Assembly (NCBI RefSeq): GCF_000716785.1
Contig: NZ_JNYY01000002.1
Span: 248,001 to 312,000 of the forward strand
Reading direction: 5' to 3'
DNA from: Amycolatopsis vancoresmycina
GTDB taxonomy: Bacteria; Actinomycetota; Actinomycetes; Mycobacteriales; Pseudonocardiaceae
DNA length: 64,000 bases
In this document: positions 42,032 through 51,103 of the stretch, piece after piece
How positions within the stretch are numbered: the first letter of the stretch is position 1
Layout of the letters: each line of letters opens with the position of its first letter
The notes under the pieces: generated by a model
What the model saw: only the letters and a program-made list of their open reading frames with translations
Told to the model about the DNA's origin: nothing
Databases searched by the model: none
Translations under genes and position numbers: made by a program

Positions 42032-45000
42032 GTGCAGATCGGGATTCTGGGGCCCTTCGAAGTGCGCACGGACGACGGCGCGCTCGCCGAGATCCCGGGC
42101 GCCCGCCTGCGGGGGCTGCTGGTCGCCCTCGCGCTAGAACCGGGCCAGGTGGTCCCGAAGGGGACGCTCGTCGACTGGATCTGGGGCGAGCACCCGCCCG
42201 CCGAAGCGCCGAACGCATTGCAGCGCCTGGTTTCCCGGCTGCGGAAGGCGCTGCCGGAGGGGGCGGTCGACAGCCGGCCGACCGGCTACCGGCTGGTGGT
42301 GGCTCCGGACGACGTCGACGCCGTGCGGTTCGAACGGCTCGTCGGCCAGGCCCGCACGGACGGCGATCCGCGGCGGCTGCGCGAGGCACTCGCCCTCTGG
42401 CGCGGTCCGGCCGTGCAGGACGTCGACCTGCCGGAAAGCGCGGCCTTCGGCGCCGCCGTCACCCGGCTCGAAGGGCTGCGTCTCGCCGCACTGGAAGACC
42501 GGTTCGACGGCGAGGTCGGGGCGGAGCTCGTCACCGAGCTGACCGACCTGGTGGCCGCGAACCCGATGCGGGAACGGCTCGTCGCCGCCCTGATGCGCGC
42601 GCTCGTCGCGAACGGCCGGGACACCGACGCGCTGCTCGTGTACGAGCGCACGCGGGAAACGCTGGCCGACACCCTGGGCGTCGACCCGTCCCCGGAGCTG
42701 GCCGAGGTGCACGTCGCGCTGCTGCGCGGCGAGCTCGGCCGCCGCGAGGAGACCCGGAAGACCAACCTGCGGGAGGAGCTCACCAGCTTCGTCGGCAAGG
42801 ACGCCGACCTCGCCGCGGTCCGCGAGCTCGTCGCCGGCCACCGGCTCACCACCCTGATCGGGCCGGGCGGCTCGGGGAAGACCCGGCAGGCCACGGAAAC
42901 CGCGCGCACGCTGCTCGGCGAGTTCCCGGACGGCGCGTGGCTGGTCGAGCTGGCGGCGATCGGCGCCGACGGTGACGTCGCCCAGGCGACGCTCGGCGCG
43001 CTCAAGCTGCGCGACTCGCTCGTCGGCGAGGCACCGGACGCCGAGCCGACGGACCGGGTCGTCGCCGCCCTGCGCGAGCGTTCGATGCTGCTGGTACTGG
43101 ACAACTGCGAGCACGTCATCGAGGCCGCGGCGGAGTTCGCGCACCGGGTGCTCGGGGAGTGCCCGCGGCTGCGGATCCTCGCGACGAGCCGCGAACCGCT
43201 CGGCATCACCGGGGAGGCGTTGTGGCAGGTCGCGCCGCTGGTCCTGCCCGCCGAAGACGCCGACGACGCCGAAATCGAGGCCGCGCCCGCCGTCCGGCTG
43301 CTGCGGGACCGGGCGAGCGCGGTGCGCAAGGACCTGACGGCGGACGCCCGCACCCTGGCCCGCGTCTGCCGCGCGCTGGACGGGATGCCGCTGGCCATCG
43401 AGCTCGCCGCGGCCCGCCTGCGCACGATGTCGCTCGACCAGCTCGCGCACCGGCTCGACGACCGGTTCCGCCTGCTCACCGGCGGCAGCCGCACCGCGCT
43501 CCCCCGGCACCGGACGCTGCGCGCGGTGATCGACTGGAGCTGGGAGCTGCTCTCCGACGCCGAACGCGTGGTGCTGCGCCGGCTTTCGGTGTTCGCCGGC
43601 GGCGCGAGCCTGGAAGCGGCCGAGCGGGTCTGCGGTGGCGGCGACGTGCTCGACCTGCTGACCTCGCTGACCGAGAAGTCGCTGGTGGTCGTCGTCGGCG
43701 AGCGCTACCGGATGCTCGGCACGATCAAGGAGTACGCCGGACAACGGCTCGCGGAAGCGGGCGAGACCGACGTCGCCCGCCGCGCGCACCTCGCGTACTT
43801 CACCGAGCTCGCCGAAACAGCGGAGCCGCACCTGCGCCGTGCGGCGCAGCTGAGCTGGCTCGCCACGCTGGAGGCGGAGCACGACAACATCGCCGCGGCG
43901 ATGCGAGGAGCACTCGCAGCCGGCGAAGCGGCCGAAGCCATGCGGCTCGCGGCGACCGCCGGCTGGTTCTGGTGGCTCGCGGGGCACCGCGCGGAGGGCA
44001 ACGAGCTGGTCATGGCGGCCACCGCACTGCCCGGCGAGGTCCCGGACGAAATCCGCGGCGTGGTCTACACGTTCGTCGTCCAGTTCGTGACGTCCGGGCA
44101 GCAGAGCGACGAGTACCGGGCCGAGGACTGGATCCGCCGGGCGCACGAAATCAGCCTGCGGGTGGCCAATCCGCGGCTGGCGTTGCGGTTCGCCGGCTCG
44201 CTGGAACGCCTGCTGCACGGACCGGAGGCGGCCCTGACGGCGTTCGAACCGCTGCTCGCCGACGAGGACCCGTGGGTCCGCGCGGTGGCCCGGCTGCAGC
44301 TGGGGAAGATGCGCATCCAGTTCGGCCACGGTGACCGGGCCGCGGACGCGCTCCTCGAGACGGCGGTCGCCGAGTTCCGCGCGCTCGGCGAGCGGTGGGG
44401 CACGTCGTTCGCGCTGACCGAACTGGCCGACCGCATCGCCGCGCGCGGCGAGTTCGACGGCGCGTGCGAGTACTACGAGCAGGCGATCGAGGTGGTGACC
44501 GAGGTCGGCGCCATCGAGGACGTCGTCCGGATGCGGTCCCGGCAGGCGCAGCTGTACTGGCTGCTGGGCGACGAGAAAGCCGGCGCGGCGGCGATGGCCG
44601 ACGCCCAGCGGACCGCCGAGCGCGTGGCCTGGCCGAACGCACTGGCCGAGCTGGCGCTGACCAAGGCGGAACTCGCCCGCTGGCGCGGCGACGCCACCGA
44701 AGCCCGCCGCCAGCTCGACGTCGCGACGACGATGATGGGCGACGACGCCCAGCACCCGAGCGTCCAGGCGCTGGCCCAGGACCTGCTCGGCTACCTCGCC
44801 GAGGACCTCGGGGAAGCCCGGAAGCACCGCGCGGCAGCGTTCGACGCCGCTTCGGAGTCGGGGCACCCGCTCACGATCGCGCATGTGCTCGTCGGACTCG
44901 CGGACTTCGCCGTGCGCGCCGGGCAGGACGAGCAAGCCGCCCGGCTGCTCGGGGCGAGCACGGGTGTCCGTGGCCTGCCGGACCGGTCGCACCCGGACGT

Positions 45001-45118
45001 CGCCCGGATCGAGGAAAGCACCCGGCGTCGCCTCGGCGACGAAGGGTTCACCGAGGCGACGCGGGAGGGGGCGGCGGCGAGCTGGCGCGAGCTGGCCGGC
45101 GTCACGCTCGCTTCTTGA
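42032..45118 (+). CDS. AfsR/SARP-family transcriptional activator with NB-ARC ATPase and helical-repeat domain
   Basis: 1028-aa regulator. Residues about 1-95 form an OmpR-type winged helix (IGILGPFEVRTDDGALAEIPGARLRGLLVALAL, NALQRLVSRLRKALP), and 100-240 form the BTAD domain (FERLVGQARTDGDPRRLREALALWRGPAVQDV, MRERLVAALMRALVANGRDTDALLVYERTRETLADTLGVDPSPEL). The NB-ARC ATPase follows, with Walker A LIGPGGSGKT (about residue 277), Walker B LLVLDNCEH and ILATSREPLG. The C-terminal about 450 residues are TPR-like helical repeats (ALEAEHDNIAAAMRGAL and others). GTG start at 42032. It is divergent from the P450 gene; its probable operator is 41979-42007, and it overlaps the convergent permease gene by 17 bp. 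Confidence 0.94.
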   Translation: MQIGILGPFEVRTDDGALAEIPGARLRGLLVALALEPGQVVPKGTLVDWIWGEHPPAEAPNALQRLVSRLRKALPEGAVDSRPTGYRLVVAPDDVDAVRFERLVGQARTDGDPRRLREALALWRGPAVQDVDLPESAAFGAAVTRLEGLRLAALEDRFDGEVGAELVTELTDLVAANPMRERLVAALMRALVANGRDTDALLVYERTRETLADTLGVDPSPELAEVHVALLRGELGRREETRKTNLREELTSFVGKDADLAAVRELVAGHRLTTLIGPGGSGKTRQATETARTLLGEFPDGAWLVELAAIGADGDVAQATLGALKLRDSLVGEAPDAEPTDRVVAALRERSMLLVLDNCEHVIEAAAEFAHRVLGECPRLRILATSREPLGITGEALWQVAPLVLPAEDADDAEIEAAPAVRLLRDRASAVRKDLTADARTLARVCRALDGMPLAIELAAARLRTMSLDQLAHRLDDRFRLLTGGSRTALPRHRTLRAVIDWSWELLSDAERVVLRRLSVFAGGASLEAAERVCGGGDVLDLLTSLTEKSLVVVVGERYRMLGTIKEYAGQRLAEAGETDVARRAHLAYFTELAETAEPHLRRAAQLSWLATLEAEHDNIAAAMRGALAAGEAAEAMRLAATAGWFWWLAGHRAEGNELVMAATALPGEVPDEIRGVVYTFVVQFVTSGQQSDEYRAEDWIRRAHEISLRVANPRLALRFAGSLERLLHGPEAALTAFEPLLADEDPWVRAVARLQLGKMRIQFGHGDRAADALLETAVAEFRALGERWGTSFALTELADRIAARGEFDGACEYYEQAIEVVTEVGAIEDVVRMRSRQAQLYWLLGDEKAGAAAMADAQRTAERVAWPNALAELALTKAELARWRGDATEARRQLDVATTMMGDDAQHPSVQALAQDLLGYLAEDLGEARKHRAAAFDAASESGHPLTIAHVLVGLADFAVRAGQDEQAARLLGASTGVRGLPDRSHPDVARIEESTRRRLGDEGFTEATREGAAASWRELAGVTLAS

Positions 45119-45839
45119 AGGTGGCCGAAGCCCACAGGTAGCCGACAACGGCGATCCCGGCGCACCAACCGAGCGCGGCGAGCAGGGTGCCGGTGGCCGG
45201 CGTCCCGTTGAGCAGCCCGCGCAGCGTCTCGATGATCGGCGTGAACGGCTGGTACTCCGCGAACTGCTTGAGGCCGGGGCCCATCTTGTCGGCGGGCACG
45301 ATCGCGCTGCTGAAGAACGGCAGCATGACCAGCGGCACCGACGCCAGCCCCGCGGTTTCCGGGGTCTTCGCGGCCAGGCCCAGCGCGATCGTGAGCCAGC
45401 CGGTCGCGAACCCGAGGAGGACGACGACACCGACCGCGCCGAGCCAGTCGAGGAAGCCCGCCGCAGGGCTGAAGCCCAGCAGGAAGGCCACGCCGAGCAG
45501 GGCCGCGATGGCGACCAGGTTCGTCAGCACGCTGGCGACGACATGCCCGGTCAGCACCGCGCCGCGGGAGACGTCCATGACCTTGAAGCGGTTGATGATG
45601 CCCTTGGTCATGTCGGAGTTGACGGCGGTCGCGGTGGCGCCGAGCCCGTAGCAGACGGCCAGCAGCATCAGCCCGGGCGTGGCGTAGTCGACGTAGTCCA
45701 CGCCGACGCTGAAGGCGTCACCGAACATGTAGACGAACATCAGCATGATCACGATCGGCATCAGGACCGCGTTGAAGACGGAGACCGGATTCCGGGCGAT
45801 GTGCTTGAAGTTGCGGCGAAGCATGACGATCGAGTTCAT
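45102..45839 (-). CDS. DrrB-type ABC-2 transporter permease
   Basis: 245-aa membrane protein of the daunorubicin-resistance exporter type. NSIVMLRRNFKHIARNPVSVFNAVLMPIVIMLMFVYMFGDAF at the start is the diagnostic DrrB N-terminus. About six helices follow, with ATAVNSDMTKGIINRFKVMDVSRGAVLTGHVVASV (ABC-2 signature region) and FFSSAIVPADKMGPGLKQFAEYQPFTPIIETLRGLL. Its ATG overlaps the stop of the ATPase gene (ATGA). It probably exports a hydrophobic metabolite. Confidence 0.94.
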   Translation of the reverse strand: MNSIVMLRRNFKHIARNPVSVFNAVLMPIVIMLMFVYMFGDAFSVGVDYVDYATPGLMLLAVCYGLGATATAVNSDMTKGIINRFKVMDVSRGAVLTGHVVASVLTNLVAIAALLGVAFLLGFSPAAGFLDWLGAVGVVVLLGFATGWLTIALGLAAKTPETAGLASVPLVMLPFFSSAIVPADKMGPGLKQFAEYQPFTPIIETLRGLLNGTPATGTLLAALGWCAGIAVVGYLWASATFKKRA

Positions 45840-46762
45840 TTTGCGGAAACCTCCGTGGCGTGGCCCGTCAGGGCGAGGAAGACGTCGTCGAGATCGGGGG
45901 TGTGCACGGAGAACTCGTCGGCGCTGAGCGCGTACTCGTCCAGCCGGTCCAAAAGGGACCGAAGCGATTTCGTGCCACCATCGCTGGGAACCCGCAGCAC
46001 ATCGTCGTCCTTTGTGGACCCGGCCAAGACCCGCGCGGCGGCGTCGAGTGCATCGTCGGTGGCGAACCGGAGCCGGACGTGGGTCCCGGGGATCCGCCGC
46101 TTGAGCTCGTCGGCGGTGCCCTCGGCGACCAGCCGCCCCTGGTCGAGCACGGCGATGCGGTCGGCGAGCTGGTCGGCTTCCTCGAGGTACTGGGTGGTGA
46201 GGAAGATGGTGACACCGTCGGCGACGAGGTCACGGATGATCGTCCACATGGTCCGCCGGCTGCGCGGGTCGAGGCCGGTGGTCGGCTCGTCGAGGAAGAT
46301 GATCCGCGGGTTCCCGACGAGAGTCATGGCGAGGTCGAGCTTCCGGCGCATCCCGCCGGAGTAGGTCGAGGCGGGCTTCTTGGCGGCCTCGGTGAGTTCG
46401 AAGCGCTCCAGCAGGTCGCCAACGGACCGGTGGGTGGCTTTCCTGCTGAGATCGACCATGAGCTGCAGGTTTTCCTGCCCGGTGAGCAACTCGTCAACGG
46501 CGGCGAACTGCCCGGTGACCCCGATGGCGGCCCGCACGGCCTTGGCCTCGGTGCCGAGATCGTGCCCGGCCACCCGAACCTGGCCGGCGTCGGGCTTCAC
46601 GAGGGTGGTGAGGACGTTAACGGTGGTGGTCTTGCCGGCGCCGTTCGGGCCGAGCAGGGCGAAGATGCTGCCCGCGCGGACCTCGAGGTCCACGCCGTCG
46701 AGGACGGTTTTGTCTTGGTAGGCCTTCCGCAGTCCGGAGGCCGTGATCGCCAGGTCTGTCAT
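45836..46762 (-). CDS. DrrA-type ABC transporter ATP-binding protein
   Basis: 308-aa ATPase. Walker A GPNGAGKTTTVNVL, Q-loop VTGQFAAVDELLTGQENL (DrrA-like), signature YSGGMRRKLDLAMTLVG, Walker B IIFLDEPTTGLD, and switch region LTTQYLEEADQLADRI with Gln where His is usual; this Gln is a DrrA-family trait. The C-terminal domain ends TPDLDDVFLALTGH, also DrrA-typical. ATG 46762 has no clear ribosome site, so a very short leader or leaderless transcript is likely. A SARP heptamer array begins 25 bp upstream. It is first of the two-gene exporter operon. Confidence 0.95.
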   Translation of the reverse strand: MTDLAITASGLRKAYQDKTVLDGVDLEVRAGSIFALLGPNGAGKTTTVNVLTTLVKPDAGQVRVAGHDLGTEAKAVRAAIGVTGQFAAVDELLTGQENLQLMVDLSRKATHRSVGDLLERFELTEAAKKPASTYSGGMRRKLDLAMTLVGNPRIIFLDEPTTGLDPRSRRTMWTIIRDLVADGVTIFLTTQYLEEADQLADRIAVLDQGRLVAEGTADELKRRIPGTHVRLRFATDDALDAAARVLAGSTKDDDVLRVPSDGGTKSLRSLLDRLDEYALSADEFSVHTPDLDDVFLALTGHATEVSAK

Positions 46763-46786
46763 GAGAAGGACTCTCGGGGGACGGCC

Positions 46787-46815
46787 TGACACCGACCTGA
46801 CACGAGTCTGACCCG
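46787..46815 (+). promoter_or_regulatory. SARP-type operator: three heptamers at 11-bp spacing (exporter promoter)
   Basis: TGACACC (46787), TGACACG (46798) and TGACCCG (46809), each 11 bp apart. The same motif and spacing occur at 41979-42007. Relative to the genes on the minus strand (P450 and drrA-like), both arrays have the same orientation. Confidence 0.75.
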
Positions 46816-46823
46816 GGTACGCG

Positions 46824-46851
46824 AACGGCCCGCACGCTGGTGCGGGCCGTT
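46824..46851 (-). terminator. Terminator of the tRNA-Ala gene
   Basis: AACGGCCCGCAC-gctg-GTGCGGGCCGTT: a 12-bp perfect stem, 7 bp beyond the tRNA 3' end on the minus strand. Confidence 0.88.
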
Positions 46852-46858
46852 CGGGGTG

Positions 46859-46931
46859 TGGAGCTGAGGGGAATCGAACCCCTGACCCCCGCCTTGCAAA
46901 GGCGGTGCTCTACCAATTGAGCTACAGCCCC
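46859..46931 (-). tRNA. tRNA-Ala (anticodon TGC)
   Basis: 73-nt tRNA: acceptor GGGGCTG/CAGCTCC with discriminator A, D-arm AGCTCAATTGGTAGAGC, anticodon loop TTTGCAA giving TGC, T-arm with GGTTCGATTCC. The 3' CCA is not encoded. It is the alaT of the conserved ileT-alaT pair after gyrA. Confidence 0.98.
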
Positions 46932-46963
46932 GGACGCGAGCGGCTTCGCCGCCCGCGCGGAGA

Positions 46964-47131
46964 TCAGTTGTGGGAAGCGCCCGCCGGCTTGGCCGGGGTG
47001 GTGCCGTTGGTGGAGGGCACCGGAGCGGTCGCCTCGCGCCAGAGGTCGGCCTCGGCCTTGGCGGCCTTGTTGCGCTTGACGACGAACAGGACGCCGCCCG
47101 CGATGACCGCGAGTGCCAGCAGCTTCTTCAC
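46964..47131 (-). CDS. DLW-39 family small membrane protein
   Basis: 55-aa protein: one short helix (KKLLALAVIAGGVLFVV) followed by KRNKAAKAEADLWREATAPVP. The DLW motif and spacing define the actinobacterial DLW-39 family, usually found beside the tRNA-Ala gene after gyrA. GTG start at 47131 with AAGGGGG upstream. Function unknown. The C-terminal 15 residues are Thr/Pro/Ala-rich. Confidence 0.88.
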   Translation of the reverse strand: MKKLLALAVIAGGVLFVVKRNKAAKAEADLWREATAPVPSTNGTTPAKPAGASHN

Positions 47132-47200
47132 CGAAGCCCCCTTCTCAGCTTGCTTCCCTTACCCCGCGATGTTACTGCACGGGGCCGGAGCGGGTGGCAC

Positions 47201-47220
47201 GTGGTTCCACGTGGAACCAC
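47201..47220. promoter_or_regulatory. parS-like perfect palindrome
   Basis: GTGGTTCCACGTGGAACCAC is a perfect 20-bp palindrome whose core GTTCCACGTGGAAC differs from the actinobacterial parS core GTTTCACGTGAAAC by one symmetric T-to-C change. It is a candidate ParB site in a non-coding gap, about 10 kb from oriC. Confidence 0.72.
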
Positions 47221-47521
47221 TGGTAACGCACGTCACACGGGAGGGGAAATACCGCACCGGGTGGTCTCGTTGCACGAAGTGGTCGGTGTGCCCACCGTGT
47301 CCCCCGGGCCTCACACCATCGCCTTCGCGGAGTTCCGTCAGGCTGGAGCCGCGATGAGCCACTCGCCGAGAGGCGACCGTGCGGCGCGCCGACCGTGACT
47401 GCTCAGCCCTGCCGGTCTTTCTCTTCCCGGCAGGGCTGACCTGTATCCGGGCCCCTCGTCTTCCAACAAATCGCGAATAGCCCCATGACCTTTCAACCCC
47501 AGAGGAGCCAACGACCGGCCG
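47221..47521. other. Gene-poor stretch between the parS-like site and the small ORF
   Basis: I see no convincing gene. A weakly coding-like frame ending at 47397 (plus strand) lacks a start with a ribosome site. It holds a perfect 13-bp hairpin (47403-47439: TCAGCCCTGCCGG and its complement, 11-nt pyrimidine-rich loop) with no T-run on either side. Confidence 0.6.
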
Positions 47522-47659
47522 TCAGCAGAAGAGCAGGTCGACGCCCTTCTCCACGCAGAGCTGCAGGACGGCCACCAGCCGGCGTGTCGTCCAGGCGTCG
47601 ATGAGGTCCGCGGCAAACGGGTTCTGGGGCACCGGACTGACGAGCACCCCGCATGTCAC
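47522..47659 (-). CDS. Possible small protein (45 aa) or gene remnant
   Basis: Function not recognised. The frame reads MTCGVLVSPVPQNPFAADLIDAWTTRRLVAVLQLCVEKGVDLLFC (given here in pieces: start MTCGVLVSPVPQNPF, middle DAWTTRRLVAVLQLC, end VEKGVDLLFC). About 40 of 45 third positions are G or C, as expected for a coding frame. However, no good ribosome site precedes the GTG at 47659, and the ending resembles the C-terminus of a longer protein. It lies between the tRNA-Ile terminator and the hairpin at 47403. It may be a decayed fragment. Confidence 0.35.
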   Translation of the reverse strand: MTCGVLVSPVPQNPFAADLIDAWTTRRLVAVLQLCVEKGVDLLFC

Positions 47660-47670
47660 TCAGGTCACGC

Positions 47671-47704
47671 AAAAGCCCGGTCCGCGAGACGCGAACCGGG
47701 CTTT
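47671..47704 (-). terminator. Terminator of the tRNA-Ile gene
   Basis: Near-perfect hairpin (AAAGCCCGGT...ACCGGGCTTT) ending in TTTT on the minus strand, 9 bp beyond the tRNA 3' end. Confidence 0.88.
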
Positions 47705-47712
47705 GACCTGCG

Positions 47713-47786
47713 TGGGCCTACCAGGACTTGAACCTGGGACCTCTTCGTTATCAGCGAAGCGCTCTAACCGCCTGAGCTATAGGCCC
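47713..47786 (-). tRNA. tRNA-Ile (anticodon GAT)
   Basis: 74-nt tRNA: acceptor GGGCCTA/TAGGCCC with discriminator A, D-arm GCTCAGGCGGTTAGAGC, anticodon loop TGATAAC giving GAT, T-arm GGTTCAAGTCC. No encoded CCA. It is the ileT of the conserved pair after gyrA. Confidence 0.98.
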
Positions 47787-47835
47787 TTGAACGAGGAGAA
47801 CCTTACAGGACCCCCGAAGGAGCCCTGCAACCGGG

Positions 47836-48474
47836 TCACTCTCGTTCCGACAGGGTGACCTCCAAGCCTCCCGCGAGGTCCGCTGACACGTTGTAGATGA
47901 ACGCGCTCACCGTCGCCAGCGCTGACACCAACACGATGTTGATCGCTCCCAGGATCGCCGCGATGCCGAACACTCGGCCTGCGCTGATCAGGGGCTCCGA
48001 CGACGCGTTCGCGCCCTCGCCGCCCACCAGGGATGAGTACGTTCCGTTCAGCTTGTCCCACACGCCCATTCCGTCGAGGACCGTGTACAGGACCCCGACC
48101 GCCACCAGCCAGACGAAGAACATCGCCACGCCCAGTACCAGCGACAGCTTCAGGACCGACCACGGGTCGAACCGCTTCACCTGCAGTGACGCGCGGCGCG
48201 GGCCGCGGCCTGGGCGGCGCAGTGCGCTCGGGCGGGCTCGCTGCGTTGATGCCGGGGGGACCTCGCCGGAGCCGGCTGGGGGTGGGGTGTCCGAGGCTCC
48301 GAACAGGCGGGGGGCCGCGCTGCCCGTCACCACGGCGGGGGCCGGCGGTGCGGCCTCCTCCGTGGCCAGCTTGACCGTCGCTTCGGCGTCGCCTTCCTTG
48401 TCTACCCGCTGCCAGGGCGGGCTCGCCGGCGTTCCGTTCGAACCCGCTGCCTCGGGATTCTCGGATGGTGTCAC
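47836..48474 (-). CDS. DUF3566 membrane protein
   Basis: 212-aa protein. The first about 95 residues are disordered, acidic then Pro/Arg-rich. The DUF3566 domain follows (SLQVKRFDPWSVLKLSLVLGVAMFFVWLVAVGVLYTVLDGMGVWDKLN) with two membrane helices, the second near FGIAAILGAINIVLVSALATVSAFIYNVSADLAGGLEVTLSE. It is the Rv0007-like gene always found after gyrA in Actinobacteria; its role is unknown, though a link to the envelope or division is suspected. GTG start at 48474, 32 bp after the gyrA stop. Confidence 0.93.
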   Translation of the reverse strand: MTPSENPEAAGSNGTPASPPWQRVDKEGDAEATVKLATEEAAPPAPAVVTGSAAPRLFGASDTPPPAGSGEVPPASTQRARPSALRRPGRGPRRASLQVKRFDPWSVLKLSLVLGVAMFFVWLVAVGVLYTVLDGMGVWDKLNGTYSSLVGGEGANASSEPLISAGRVFGIAAILGAINIVLVSALATVSAFIYNVSADLAGGLEVTLSERE

Positions 48475-48506
48475 GAAGAGTCAGTCCTTACCCGTGCCGT
48501 GGGGCG

Positions 48507-51053
<2,547 letters not shown>

Positions 51054-51103
51054 GAGGTCCTTCTCGGGTGCGGATGCCTAGCGGGGCGAGGAACGGGGGA
51101 CGC

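Noticed and set aside
42134..45430. Long open frame antisense to the SARP regulator and the permease gene
   Set aside because: Arg/Gly/Pro-rich shadow without motifs; the plus strand has winged-helix, BTAD and NB-ARC motifs in order.
40728..46762. Complete secondary-metabolite biosynthetic cluster
   Set aside because: A SARP, a P450 and an exporter are present, but no polyketide, peptide, terpene or RiPP core enzyme lies in the window.
47338..47616. 92-codon open frame on the minus strand in the tRNA gap
   Set aside because: Ser/Arg-rich, crosses a perfect hairpin, and is out of frame with the only coding-like short frame in the interval.
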